12,778 bases of DNA, taken from contig JAJYTJ010000111.1 of the NCBI GenBank assembly GCA_021793115.1, positions 1 through 12,778 of the forward strand. Direction: 5' to 3'. The notes beneath the pieces are model-generated. The model was not told the DNA's origin. It did no database searches and worked only from the letters and a program-made list of their open reading frames with translations. The DNA is from Actinomycetes bacterium (GTDB taxonomy: Bacteria > Actinomycetota > Actinomycetes > Actinomycetales > Cellulomonadaceae). Position 1 is the stretch's first letter; each line of letters starts with the position of its first letter. Below, piece after piece: positions 1 through 7,787 of this stretch. The translations under genes and the position numbers were made by a program.

Positions 1-1280
1 CCAGCCGCGTGCGTGACCTGTTCGACCAGGCCAAGCAGAACGCGCCGGCCATCATCTTCGTCGACGAGATCGACGCCGTCGGCCGGCACCGCGGCGCGGG
101 CCTCGGGGGCGGGCACGACGAGCGGGAGCAGACGCTCAACCAGATGCTCGTCGAGATGGACGGCTTCGACGTCAAGACGAACGTCATCATGATCGCCGCC
201 ACCAACCGGCCCGACATCCTCGACCCCGCGCTGCTGCGCCCCGGCCGGTTCGACCGGCAGGTCGCGGTCGATCCGCCGGACCTCAAGGGCCGCGAGAAGA
301 TCCTCAACGTCCACGCCAAGGGCAAGCCGATGGCGCCCGCCGTCGACCTCACTGCGGTCGCTCGTCGGACGCCCGGCTTCACCGGCGCCGACCTGGCCAA
401 CGTGCTCAACGAGGCCGCCCTGCTCACGGCGCGCACCAACGGTCGCGTGATCGACGACCGGATGCTCGACGAGGCGATCGACCGCGTCGTGGCCGGCCCG
501 CAGAAGCGCACGCGGGTGATGAGCGACAAGGACAAGAAGATGACCGCCTACCACGAGGGCGGCCACGCCCTGGCGGCGTCGGCGCTGCGGTACACGGACC
601 CCGTGACGAAGGTGACGATCCTGCCGCGCGGCCAGGCCCTCGGCTACACGATGGTCATGCCGCTCGAGGACAAGTACTCCGTGACGCGCAACGAGCTGCT
701 CGACCAGCTCGCGTACGCCATGGGCGGCCGCGTGGCCGAGGAGCTCGTGTTCCACGACCCCTCGACGGGCGCGAGCAACGACATCGAGAAGGCCACCGCG
801 ACCGCACGCAAGATGGTCACGCAGTTCGGCATGAGCGCGACGCTGGGCGCGGTCAAGCTGGGCCAGGAGTCCAGCGAGGTCTTCCTCGGGCGCGACGTCG
901 GCCACCAGCGCGACTACTCCGAGGACGTCGCCTCCGAGATCGACGTCGAGGTGCGGGCGCTCGTGGAGCACGCGCACGACGAGGCCTGGGCGATCCTCTC
1001 GGAGAACCGGGACATCCTCGACCGCCTGGTGCTCGAGCTGCTCGAGAAGGAGACCCTCAACGCGGAACAGCTCGCGGTCATCTTCAAGGACATCCGCAAG
1101 CGGCCCGAGCGTGACGTGTGGCTGTCCAGCGAGGAGCGCGCCGTCGGCGACGGGCCCGTGCTGACCCCGGCCGAGCGGGCCGCGCTCAACGGCAACGGCA
1201 ACGGCTCGGTCGACGGGCAGGACGGCGAGCACCACCAGAAGGTCGACGAGGCCATCGACGCCCGCGCCGAGCAGGCGTGA
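1..1280 (+). CDS. ftsH: ATP-dependent zinc metalloprotease FtsH, 3' part (5' end outside window)
   Basis: FtsH is a membrane-anchored AAA+ protease that unfolds and degrades misfolded or short-lived membrane and cytosolic proteins. The reading frame is already open at position 3, so the transmembrane N-terminus and Walker A lie outside the window. Visible in order are Walker B (IIFVDEID, about 50-73), the second region of homology ([19 protein letters not shown], about 204-260), the zinc-binding HEGGH (552-566), and [10 protein letters not shown] (about 769-798), which carries the third, acidic zinc ligand. The C-terminal tail is rich in G, N and E, as is common in actinobacterial FtsH. About 425 residues are visible. 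The stop is one base before folE, so the folate genes are probably co-transcribed with it. The family assignment is certain; the partial state is only the window edge. Confidence 0.97.
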   Translation, partial: SRVRDLFDQAKQNAPAIIFVDEIDAVGRHRGAGLGGGHDEREQTLNQMLVEMDGFDVKTNVIMIAATNRPDILDPALLRPGRFDRQVAVDPPDLKGREKILNVHAKGKPMAPAVDLTAVARRTPGFTGADLANVLNEAALLTARTNGRVIDDRMLDEAIDRVVAGPQKRTRVMSDKDKKMTAYHEGGHALAASALRYTDPVTKVTILPRGQALGYTMVMPLEDKYSVTRNELLDQLAYAMGGRVAEELVFHDPSTGASNDIEKATATARKMVTQFGMSATLGAVKLGQESSEVFLGRDVGHQRDYSEDVASEIDVEVRALVEHAHDEAWAILSENRDILDRLVLELLEKETLNAEQLAVIFKDIRKRPERDVWLSSEERAVGDGPVLTPAERAALNGNGNGSVDGQDGEHHQKVDEAIDARAEQA

Positions 1281-1281
1281 C

Positions 1282-1911
1282 GTGGCGGCGGCCGACGAGC
1301 CCGTCTCGGTGATCGGGCCGGTCTCCGGGGACGGCCGCGCCGTGCGGCCGTACGACGCGGCGCGGGCCGAGGCCGCCGTGCGCGAGCTGCTCCATGCGAT
1401 CGGCGAGGACCCGGACCGGGAGGGGCTGCGGGACACGCCCGCGCGCGTCGCCCGCGCCTACCGGGAGATGTTCGCCGGCCTGTTCATGGAGCCGAAGGAC
1501 GTGCTGACCACGACGTTCGACCTCGGCCACCAGGAGATGGTGCTGGTGCGCGACATCGAGGTGTTCTCGACGTGCGAGCACCACCTGGTGCCGTTCCACG
1601 GCGTCGCGCACGTCGGCTACATCCCGGGGACCGACGGCCGCATCACGGGGCTGTCGAAGCTCGCGCGCCTGGTGGACGTGTACGCCCGCCGGCCGCAGGT
1701 CCAGGAGCGGCTGACGACGCAGATCGCCGACGCCCTCGTGGACGTGCTCAAGCCGAGCGGCGTGCTCGTCGTCGTCGAGTGCGAGCACCTGTGCATGTCG
1801 ATGCGGGGGGTGCGCAAGCCGGGCTCGCGCACCGTGACGAGCGCCGTGCGCGGCCAGATGCGCGACGCCGCCACGCGGGCCGAGGCGATGAGCCTCGTGC
1901 TCGGCCGCTGA
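1282..1911 (+). CDS. folE: GTP cyclohydrolase I
   Basis: FolE catalyses the first committed step of folate synthesis, GTP to 7,8-dihydroneopterin triphosphate plus formate. It is a cytosolic homodecamer with a catalytic zinc. The 209-residue product has the usual length. The conserved [15 protein letters not shown] is near residue 47. Zinc ligands fit C98 and H101 (in CEHH) and C171 (in CEHLCM); H100 and H169 match the conserved histidines of the active site. GLSKLARLV and RPQVQERLT follow as expected. GTG at 1282, one base after the ftsH stop, was chosen because it gives the family's usual N-terminus. No strong ribosome binding site is seen, so translational coupling to ftsH is likely. The other in-frame GTG, at 1309, also lacks a Shine-Dalgarno sequence. 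Confidence 0.96.
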   Translation: MAAADEPVSVIGPVSGDGRAVRPYDAARAEAAVRELLHAIGEDPDREGLRDTPARVARAYREMFAGLFMEPKDVLTTTFDLGHQEMVLVRDIEVFSTCEHHLVPFHGVAHVGYIPGTDGRITGLSKLARLVDVYARRPQVQERLTTQIADALVDVLKPSGVLVVVECEHLCMSMRGVRKPGSRTVTSAVRGQMRDAATRAEAMSLVLGR

Positions 1912-1922
1912 CGGGACTCCTC

Positions 1923-3056
1923 GTGGCCAGTGGCGAGCGCCCCACGCCCTCCGTGCTGTCGGGGGCGGCGGGCTGGTCCGGCGGGCCAGGGTCGAGCGGC
2001 GTCGCCGGCCCGGTTCGCGCTACCTCGTCGGGCGTTGCCGGCCCGGTTCGCGCTACCTCGTCGGGCGTTGCGGGCCTGGTCCGCGGCGGCGCGTCGGGTG
2101 CCACCGGCACGGTCCCCGCGGCGGGCTCCCCGCGCGCCCCTGGCCCGGTCGGGCTGCGGCACCTCGGGGACGGCGAGCGGACGCTCGTCATGGGTGTCGT
2201 CAACGTCACCCCGGACTCCTTCTCCGACGGCGGCCGGTGGTTCGAGCCGGCGGCGGCCGTGGCTCACGGGCACGCCCTGATCGACCAGGGCGCCGACCTC
2301 CTCGACGTCGGCGGCGAGTCGACGCGCCCGGGTGCCGCGCGCGTCCCGCTCGAGGAGGAGCTGCGCCGGGTGATCCCGGTGGTCGAGGCCCTGGCCCGCG
2401 CCGGCGCCGCCGTCTCCGTGGACACCACGCGGGCGACGGTCGCGCGTCGGGCGCTCGACGCCGGTGCACTGCTGGTCAACGACGTCTCCGGCGGTCTCGC
2501 CGACGACGAGATGTACGCCGTCGTGGCGGCGGCCGGCGTCGCCTACGTCGCGATGCACTGGCGCGGGCACGCCGACGTCATGGACGCCCACGACGTCTAC
2601 GACGACGTGGTCACCGACGTCCGCCACGAGCTGGCCGCGCGCGTCGTGGCCATGCGGGCCGCCGGCATCCGCGACGAGCAGGTGGTGCTCGACCCCGGGC
2701 TCGGCTTCGCCAAGGCCGGCGCCAGCAACTGGCCCCTGCTGGCGCGGCTGCCCGAGCTCGTCGGGGACGGGTTCCCGGTGCTCGTCGGCGCCAGCCGCAA
2801 GCGGTTCCTCGGCCACCTCCTCGCCGGGCCTGAGGAGGAGGTGGCGCCGCCCCTGGCGCGCGACGGCGCGACCCACGCGATCAGCGCACTCGTCGCGGCG
2901 GCCGGGGCGTGGGCGGTCCGCGTCCACGACGTGCCCGGAACGGCGCACGCGGTGCGCGTGGCTACCGCCTGGCACCGTGCAGGCGGCAGGATCTGCACCG
3001 ACAGGACGGTGGGGCGCGACGGGGCGCCGGCAGCGGGAGGTGCGCTCAGTGACTGA
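1923..3056 (+). CDS. folP: Dihydropteroate synthase with a repeat-bearing N-terminal extension
   Basis: FolP condenses 6-hydroxymethyl-dihydropterin pyrophosphate with p-aminobenzoate to give dihydropteroate; it is the sulfonamide target. The TIM-barrel core starts near residue 78 and has GVVNVTPDSFSDGG (N94), the DVGGESTRPGA loop, D167 in VSVDTT, ND186-187, DPGLGF (D257), SRKRF (291-295) and RVHD (333-336), so it looks active. At 377 residues it is about 80-90 longer than usual. The excess is an N-terminal Gly/Ala/Pro-rich stretch with three 11-residue repeats (VAGPVRATSSG). The only in-frame ATG/GTG starts before the core are GTG 1923 and GTG 1953; the next, ATG 2190, lies inside a core motif. 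The extension is therefore probably translated unless a rare start is used. GGGA at 1913-1916 gives 1923 a weak ribosome binding site. Confidence 0.93.
   Translation: MASGERPTPSVLSGAAGWSGGPGSSGVAGPVRATSSGVAGPVRATSSGVAGLVRGGASGATGTVPAAGSPRAPGPVGLRHLGDGERTLVMGVVNVTPDSFSDGGRWFEPAAAVAHGHALIDQGADLLDVGGESTRPGAARVPLEEELRRVIPVVEALARAGAAVSVDTTRATVARRALDAGALLVNDVSGGLADDEMYAVVAAAGVAYVAMHWRGHADVMDAHDVYDDVVTDVRHELAARVVAMRAAGIRDEQVVLDPGLGFAKAGASNWPLLARLPELVGDGFPVLVGASRKRFLGHLLAGPEEEVAPPLARDGATHAISALVAAAGAWAVRVHDVPGTAHAVRVATAWHRAGGRICTDRTVGRDGAPAAGGALSD
2001..2099 (+). repeat. 33-bp tandem repeat, 3 copies, inside folP
   Basis: Copies start at 2001, 2034 and 2067. The first two are almost identical (core GCCGGCCCGGTTCGCGCTAC) and the third is degenerate. 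The period is 11 codons, so the folP frame is kept and the product gains VAGPVRATSSG repeats ahead of the catalytic core. Confidence 0.9.
3035..3040 (+). promoter_or_regulatory. Ribosome binding site that fixes the folB-folK start
   Basis: GGGAGG lies 8 nt upstream of the GTG at 3049, within the last codons of folP. It supports the overlapping GTG as the true start of the fused gene and rejects upstream in-frame starts inside folP. Confidence 0.75.
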
Positions 3057-4608
3057 CGAGCCGGTGGTCGACGAGCACGGCAGGCGCCTGGACCGGATCG
3101 CCCTGCGGGGCATCGGCGCGACGGGCTACCACGGGGTGCACCAGGCTGAGCGCGACGAGGGCCAGCCGTTCGTCGCCGACGTGGTGCTGCACCTCGACAC
3201 CCGGCGCGCCGCCGCCGGCGACGACCTCGCCCGCACGGTCGACTACGGCGTCGTCGCGCGCCGCGTGCACGCCGTCCTCGCGGGCGAGCCGGTCGCGCTC
3301 GTCGAGACCGTCGCCGAGCGGATCGCCGCCACGGTGCTGGCCGACGGCGCGGTGCGCGCCGTGGACGTCACGGTGCACAAGCCGAAGGCACCCATCGAGG
3401 TGCCGTTCGACGACGTCACGGTGTCCATCCGCCGGGACCGCACCTGGCTGCCGGCCGCCGAGCCGTACCGAGAGGCGGAGGCGGTCATCGGCGCGGGCGA
3501 CGAGCCAGGCCTGCTGCCGGCCGACGAGGACGTCGTCGAGGGCGAGATCGTGCTCGACGAGCTCGACGTCCGGCCGGGCGCCCCGGTGGACGTTGTGCTG
3601 TCGCTCGGCGGCAACCTCGGTGCGGTCGCCGAGACCCTGCGGGCGGCGGTGCGCGAGCTCGCGCGGGTCCCCGGCCTGGAGGTGGTGCGGGTGTCGCCGC
3701 TGGCGCGCACCGCGGCCGTCGGCGGCCCGGACCAGCCCGACTTCCTCAACGCGGTGGTCCTCGCGCGCACCACGCTCGCCGCGCGCGAGGTGCTGCGAGC
3801 GTGCCAGGGCATCGAGAACGCGCACGGGCGTGAGCGGCACGAGCGGTGGGGTCCGCGCACGCTCGACGTCGACGTCATCGTGTACGGCTCGGTGCTCGCC
3901 GTGACCGACGACCTCGAGCTGCCCCATCCTCGGGCGCACCAGCGTGCCTTCGTCCTGCAGCCCTGGGCGCAGGCCGACCCGGAGGCGGTGCTGCCCGGGC
4001 TCGGCGGCGGCCCCGTGGCGGCGCTCGCCGCCACCGCGCCCGACCGCGACGGTGTGCGGTGGCTGGCCCTCGACTGGCTCACCGACCCGATCCCGACGAC
4101 GGCGCCGACCCGCGAGGCCGGCCGGGCCGCGGCCCACGCCGGCGGTCACACGATCCCGCTGCACCCCGCCGCGCCTCCCGTGGCGAACGGTGCGGCCGGG
4201 GCCTTCGGGCCGCCGGGACCGGGTGGGACCCCGGGAGCACGCACGACCCCTGGACCGGCCGGGACGCCGGGATCGGGTGGGGCCCTGTGGCCAGCCGTGA
4301 CGCCGGGACCGGCCGTGACGCCGGGACCGGGCGCGACGCCGGGCCAGGGCGGAACCGTGTGGCCAGCCGGGGCGCCGGGACCGGCCGGGACGCCGGGACC
4401 GGGCGTGACGCCGGGCCAGGGCGGAACCGTGTGGCCAGCCGTGACGCCGGGACCGGGCGGGACTGCCGGTGCGCCCGATGCCCCCGACGCCACGGGGGAT
4501 ACCGGTGCCCTTGGCGCCCCCGGGACCCGGGGCTGGATCGTGACCACCGGACCCACCGGACCCACCGGGACCGCCGCGACACCGGTCGTCGGCCCGTGGG
4601 AGCCGTGA
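3049..4608 (+). CDS. folB-folK: Bifunctional dihydroneopterin aldolase / HPPK with a collagen-like tail
   Basis: This fusion does two consecutive folate steps. FolB cleaves dihydroneopterin to 6-hydroxymethyl-dihydropterin, and FolK pyrophosphorylates that product with ATP. FolB spans about residues 14-130: GATGYHGVHQAERDEGQ (E34 fits the catalytic Glu), ETVAERIA (86-93), and VHKPKAPI with catalytic-type K111. An acidic linker (about 140-178) joins it to FolK (180-344): LSLGGNLG, DQPDFLNAVV, and ERWGPRTLDVDVIV (265-278), whose D273 and D275 are the Mg-ligand pair. Residues 345-519 are extra, rich in Gly, Pro, Thr and Ala. From residue 387 most triplets start with Gly, imperfect collagen-like G-X-Y, encoded by a 72-bp DNA repeat. 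The start GTG at 3049 overlaps folP by 8 nt. The stop overlaps the DUF3180 start by one base. Both catalytic domains look intact; the tail's role is unknown. Confidence 0.95.
   Translation: MTDEPVVDEHGRRLDRIALRGIGATGYHGVHQAERDEGQPFVADVVLHLDTRRAAAGDDLARTVDYGVVARRVHAVLAGEPVALVETVAERIAATVLADGAVRAVDVTVHKPKAPIEVPFDDVTVSIRRDRTWLPAAEPYREAEAVIGAGDEPGLLPADEDVVEGEIVLDELDVRPGAPVDVVLSLGGNLGAVAETLRAAVRELARVPGLEVVRVSPLARTAAVGGPDQPDFLNAVVLARTTLAAREVLRACQGIENAHGRERHERWGPRTLDVDVIVYGSVLAVTDDLELPHPRAHQRAFVLQPWAQADPEAVLPGLGGGPVAALAATAPDRDGVRWLALDWLTDPIPTTAPTREAGRAAAHAGGHTIPLHPAAPPVANGAAGAFGPPGPGGTPGARTTPGPAGTPGSGGALWPAVTPGPAVTPGPGATPGQGGTVWPAGAPGPAGTPGPGVTPGQGGTVWPAVTPGPGGTAGAPDAPDATGDTGALGAPGTRGWIVTTGPTGPTGTAATPVVGPWEP
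4286..4463 (+). repeat. 72-bp tandem repeat in the folK 3' end
   Basis: The anchor TGTGGCCAGCC occurs at 4286, 4358 and 4430, giving an exact 72-bp period. Copies 1 and 2 differ at about 4 of 72 positions; copy 3 matches for about 30 bp and then decays. Inside each copy is an 18-21 bp subrepeat (GACGCCGGGACCGG). The 24-codon period keeps the frame and encodes the collagen-like Gly-Pro-Thr tail. Confidence 0.88.
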
Positions 4609-5096
4609 TGCGACGGACCCGCTGGGAGACGCTGCTCGGCGTGGCCGTCGTGGTCGGCGTGCTCGCCGCGCTGCTGACCACGTGGCTCGACCGCTCGGGC
4701 CCGGGCATGCCGCACGTGCCGTGGCCGGTGGTCGCGGTGGAGCTGCTCATCGCGGCCGTCGTGTTCTCGATGGGCTGGGCCGTGCGGCAGTTCCTGAGGG
4801 GGAAGCGGCCCGGGCTCGACCCCATCCGCGCCGCGCGCACGGCCGTGCTCGCCAAGGCTGCCTGCTACACGGGCGCGCTGCTCACGGGCTGGTATGGGGG
4901 ACAGGTCGCCGCGTTCCTGGTCGACACCGCCATCCCGGCCGACGCCGGGCGGGCGGGCTCGGCCGCGGTGGCGGCCGGCGGCGCGGTGGTGCTCGCCGCG
5001 GTGGGCCTGATCGTCGAGTGGTTCTGCCGCGTGCCGCCGCAGGACGACGAGAAGGAGCACGAGCCGGGCGCCACACCCGACCCGGCGGCCGGCTGA
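4608..5096 (+). CDS. DUF3180 family membrane protein
   Basis: This is a 162-residue integral membrane protein of unknown function. Four hydrophobic segments are visible: about residues 8-26, 38-60, 80-106 and 116-142. A charged cytoplasm-type loop containing RGKRPGLDPIRAARTAVLAKA lies between the second and third. The C-terminus is hydrophilic and acidic, then Pro-rich. The family is named from its length, topology and the known habit of DUF3180 genes lying directly after folK in actinobacteria (compare Rv3605c). The ATG at 4608 shares its A with the folK stop, and GGGAG at 4598-4602 is a fitting ribosome binding site, so it is translationally coupled to the folate genes. The context suggests shared expression, not a proven folate role; pterin or folate transport is only a guess. 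Its last codon and stop form part of the 56-bp repeat that follows. Confidence 0.88.
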   Translation: MRRTRWETLLGVAVVVGVLAALLTTWLDRSGPGMPHVPWPVVAVELLIAAVVFSMGWAVRQFLRGKRPGLDPIRAARTAVLAKAACYTGALLTGWYGGQVAAFLVDTAIPADAGRAGSAAVAAGGAVVLAAVGLIVEWFCRVPPQDDEKEHEPGATPDPAAG

Positions 5097-5262
5097 GCGA
5101 CCGGCGCAACGGTTCTGCGGGCCGGGCGAGGCAGGACCCGGCTGCCGGCGGAGCGACCGGCGCAACGGTTCTGCGGGCCGGGCGAGGCAGGGCGCGGCTG
5201 CCGGCTGAGCGACCGGCGCAACGGTTCTGCGGGCCGGGCGAGGCAGGACCCGGCTGCCGGGT
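5091..5262 (+). repeat. 56-bp tandem repeat, 3 copies, starting at the DUF3180 stop codon
   Basis: GAGCGACCGG starts at 5095, 5151 and 5207, an exact 56-bp period. The copies share GGCGCAACGGTTCTGCGGGC and GGCTGCCGG with very few changes. The first copy starts in the last Gly codon and TGA of the DUF3180 gene, and the third copy repeats the same GGCTGAGCGA. The period is not a multiple of three, so the array is unlikely to be translated. Each junction can form a short GCCGG/CCGGC hairpin. Confidence 0.93.
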
Positions 5263-5341
5263 GACCGACCCGCACACGGCTCGGCCCGGGTGCGTGGGCC
5301 GCGCGGACCGTCGGAGGAGGCAGCCGGCGCGCTCGTACCGC

Positions 5342-5358
5342 CGGGCGCAGGGCGCCCG
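5342..5358. terminator. GC-rich hairpin ahead of the PH-domain genes
   Basis: A perfect 7-bp stem, CGGGCGC / GCGCCCG, closes a 3-nt loop. No U-tract follows, which is common for actinobacterial stem-loops but leaves its role open. It could end folate-operon transcripts or be a chance palindrome in GC-rich DNA. The rest of the spacer (5263-5398) shows no clear promoter. Confidence 0.3.
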
Positions 5359-5398
5359 ACCCACGTCGTCACCACCTACCGGGTGCCAGGATGGCCGC

Positions 5399-5887
5399 AT
5401 GGCCCCTGCGGACCCGTTCACCCTCGACCTGACCTGGACCCAGGTCTCCCCCCGGCTCGCCGCCGCGCGGCTCACCGTCGCCGCGTTCTGGCTCGTCCCG
5501 CTGCTCGTCGGCGCCGTGCTGCCCCCGGTGCTCAGCGGCGTCGCGTGGCTGTGGGTGCTGCCGGCGGTCGTCGTGCTGCTCATGGCCTGGCTGCTGTGGC
5601 TGGTCCCGCGCCAGGTCGGGGCTCTGCGGTATGCCGAGCGCGACGACGACCTGCTCATCCGGCGGGGCATCATGTTCCGTTCGCTCGTCGTGGTGCCGTA
5701 CGGGCGGATGCAGTTCGTCGACGTCAAGGCCGGCCCGATCGACCGTGCCATGGGCATCGCCCGCGTCCAGCTCCACACCGCCTCCCCGTCGTCGGACGCG
5801 TGGATCGCGGGCCTGCCGCCCGCCGAAGCGGCCCGGCTCCGGGAGCGGCTCGCGTCGCGTGGCGAGGCTCGGCTGGCGGGCCTGTGA
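5399..5887 (+). CDS. Small bacterial PH-domain (bPH_2, YdbS-like) membrane protein
   Basis: The 162-residue product has two adjacent hydrophobic segments (about 24-45 and 48-68) followed by one bPH_2/DUF304 domain. The domain's typical pattern is RYAERDDDLLIRRGIMFRS, then VPYGRMQFVDVKAGPIDRAMGIARVQLHTAS, ending with a GLPPAEAARLRERL helix. It is the small partner of the large PH protein 31 bp downstream, the same pairing as Bacillus ydbS-ydbT, whose genes are reported to help resist antimicrobial compounds made by other bacilli. Here a membrane or envelope-stress role is inference only. ATG 5399 was chosen because AGGA at 5388-5391 lies 7 nt upstream and because upstream in-frame sequence is repeat-derived, Arg-rich and unlike the family. 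Confidence 0.85.
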   Translation: MAPADPFTLDLTWTQVSPRLAAARLTVAAFWLVPLLVGAVLPPVLSGVAWLWVLPAVVVLLMAWLLWLVPRQVGALRYAERDDDLLIRRGIMFRSLVVVPYGRMQFVDVKAGPIDRAMGIARVQLHTASPSSDAWIAGLPPAEAARLRERLASRGEARLAGL

Positions 5888-5906
5888 GCGGGCGACCGAC
5901 TGACGT

Positions 5907-5912
5907 GGGAGG
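5907..5912 (+). promoter_or_regulatory. Ribosome binding site of the large PH-domain gene
   Basis: GGGAGG with a 6-nt spacer to ATG 5919 fixes that start. Only 19 nt separate the previous stop from this site, so both PH genes are probably one transcript. Confidence 0.7.
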
Positions 5913-5918
5913 CCCGCG

Positions 5919-7787
5919 ATGAGCGTCCCGCAGCCGGCGCCGGTGCGCCCCGAGGGCGTGGGTGAGGACGGTTACGCCTGGCGGCGGATGCACCCGGTCA
6001 CGCCCCTGCTCAAGGGCTGGAAGTCCGTCGCGGCGATCCTCGTCGTCGCCTCGACGCAGCTCACCGAGGACATCCGGCGCACCGCCCACCTGCTCGGTGG
6101 GCGCGGCTGGCTGCTGGCCCTCGGCGCCTTCGGCGTGATCGTCGTGCTCGCGGTCGCGTGGGCCTTCGTCTCCTGGCGGGTCACGCGGTACGCGGTGACC
6201 GACGAGGCGGTGCACCTGCGGCAAGGGATCGTCTTCCGCCAGCAGCGGCAGGCACGCCTGGACCGGCTCCAGGCGATCGACGTGGTCCAGCCGCTGCTCG
6301 CCCGGTTCGTCGGCCTGTCGGAGCTGCGGCTCGAGGTGGCCGGCGGCTCGGGGTCGCGCGTGTCGCTCGCCTTCCTTCGGGAGTCCGAGGCGGACGCGCT
6401 GCGTGCCGAGCTGCTGGCGCTGGCGGCGGGGCTCCGCCGGCCCGGTGGCACGGCGGCCCGCGCGGTGCACGGTCCGTCGGCCGGGCTCCCCGGCGGCGGG
6501 ACGCCCTCGACGACTGGTCCGGGGACCACGGCTGCACGTACCCCCGAGGGCGGGGCCCTCGGCTCGCCGGCGGGTCCGGCCGCGAGGGCCTGGTCGCCCG
6601 CGGCGTCGCCCGCAGGCGTCCCGGCAGCAGGGGCCTCGGTGTCAGCCGTCCCCGGATCGGGCGCTTCGCCTTCAGCCGTCCCCGGATCGGGCGCTTCGCC
6701 TTCAGCTGTCCCGGCGCCGGGCGCCTCACCCGCGGGCGTCGCGCCGGATGTCGCCTCTCCCACGGCCTCGGGCACGGCGTTCGGGTCGACGTCGGGGGCT
6801 GGGTTAGAGCCGAGTGCCGGGCAGGTGCCCACCTATGCCGGCGCGACCGCCGCACCGGCGACGGTCGGGCGACGGGGCGTCGTGACCGGGTCGACCTTCG
6901 CGCCCGCGCCTGAGCACCTCGTCTACGAGCTGCCCATGCCGCGCCTGCTCGGGTCGATCGTCCGTTCCGGCGGCAGCGTGTGGTTCGTCGTGTTCATCGT
7001 GACGATCGTCGTCATGGTCGCGTTCGGCGCGCCCTTCGGGGCGATCTACTCGCTGGTCCCGATGGCGTTCGCGCTGGCGAGCTTCTTCTGGCAGCGGATC
7101 AACGGCGCGGCGACGTTCCGCGCGGCGACGTCGCCGGACGGCATCCGGCTGCGGCACGGGCTCACGGAGACGCGCTCGCAGACGCTGCCGCCTGGCCGGG
7201 TCCAGGCGGTACGCCTGCACCAGCCGCTCCTGTGGCGCGGCAAGGACTGGTGGCGGGTCGAGGTCAACGTGGCTGGCTACGCGGGCGACCGCGACAAGCA
7301 GGGCACCGAGACGGTGCTGCACCCGGTGGCGACGCGCGACGAGGCCCTGCTCGCCCTGTGGCTGGTGCTCCCCGACCTCGGCGCCGACGACCCCCGGGCG
7401 GCCGTCCAGGCCGGGCTCGTCGGCACCGGCGACGACGGCGGCTACACCGCGGCGCCCCGGCGGTCGCGCTGGGTCGACCCCGTGGGGTGGCGTCGGCACG
7501 GCGTGCTGGTGACGCGCCGGGCGCTGCTGCTGCGGTCGGGACGCTTCTGGCGGCGGCTGGACGTGGTGCCGCACGAGCGGACGCAGTCGCTCGCCCTCGA
7601 GCAGGGGCCGCTGCAGCGCCAGCTCGACGTCGCCTCCCTCGCCGTGCACTCGACGCACGGGCCGGTGTCGCCGCGCATCGAGCACCTCGACACCGCGGTG
7701 GCCGTGGCGCTGCTGCAGGAGCAGGCGGAGCGCGCGCGGCACGCGCGGCGCGAGGCGGTGCCGGAGCAGTGGATGCGGGCCCAGTGA
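5919..7787 (+). CDS. Large multi-PH-domain (YdbT-like) membrane protein
   Basis: The 622-residue membrane protein appears to have three bPH_2 domains. An N-terminal membrane region (about 35-87) leads into PH1 (about 88-170: RYAVTDEAVHLRQGIVFRQ, RLQAIDVVQPLLARFVGLSELRLE). A linker of about 150 residues, rich in Ala, Pro, Gly and Ser, spans roughly 172-325 and contains three 10-residue repeats (SAVPGSGASP type, 242-271). A second hydrophobic pair (about 354-391) precedes PH2 (about 395-490, with LPPGRVQAVRLHQPLLWR). PH3 runs from about 528 to 605 (VLVTRRALLLRSGRFWRR, VPHERTQSLALEQGPLQRQLDVASLAVHS). The C-terminus is a charged helix. YdbT-type proteins are usually nearer 470-500 residues, so the linker accounts for the excess. 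Pairing with the small PH gene suggests a membrane complex of unknown ligand. The stop TGA is embedded in GTGA, a possible coupled start. Confidence 0.87.
   Translation: MSVPQPAPVRPEGVGEDGYAWRRMHPVTPLLKGWKSVAAILVVASTQLTEDIRRTAHLLGGRGWLLALGAFGVIVVLAVAWAFVSWRVTRYAVTDEAVHLRQGIVFRQQRQARLDRLQAIDVVQPLLARFVGLSELRLEVAGGSGSRVSLAFLRESEADALRAELLALAAGLRRPGGTAARAVHGPSAGLPGGGTPSTTGPGTTAARTPEGGALGSPAGPAARAWSPAASPAGVPAAGASVSAVPGSGASPSAVPGSGASPSAVPAPGASPAGVAPDVASPTASGTAFGSTSGAGLEPSAGQVPTYAGATAAPATVGRRGVVTGSTFAPAPEHLVYELPMPRLLGSIVRSGGSVWFVVFIVTIVVMVAFGAPFGAIYSLVPMAFALASFFWQRINGAATFRAATSPDGIRLRHGLTETRSQTLPPGRVQAVRLHQPLLWRGKDWWRVEVNVAGYAGDRDKQGTETVLHPVATRDEALLALWLVLPDLGADDPRAAVQAGLVGTGDDGGYTAAPRRSRWVDPVGWRRHGVLVTRRALLLRSGRFWRRLDVVPHERTQSLALEQGPLQRQLDVASLAVHSTHGPVSPRIEHLDTAVAVALLQEQAERARHARREAVPEQWMRAQ
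6642..6731 (+). repeat. 30-bp tandem repeat inside the large PH-domain gene
   Basis: Copies start at 6642, 6672 and 6702. The first two are identical (core GCCGTCCCCGGATCGGGCGC) and the third diverges. The period is ten codons, so the frame is kept and the array extends the Pro/Ala/Ser linker between PH1 and PH2. Confidence 0.9.

Noticed and set aside
3046..4164. Long open frames on the minus strand opposite folB-folK, folP and others
   Set aside because: High GC keeps the shadow frames open. They show Arg/Pro/Ala-rich composition, no recognisable motifs, and fully overlap genes with clear catalytic motifs.
4146..4600. Collagen-like frame on the minus strand opposite the folK tail
   Set aside because: The GGN/CCN codon repeat is nearly self-complementary, so the opposite strand also reads Gly-Pro; the forward frame continues a certain gene.
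5313..5320. Perfect Shine-Dalgarno-like GGAGGAGG in the spacer before the small PH gene
   Set aside because: No ATG, GTG or TTG follows within a useful distance, so it probably does not serve a gene.
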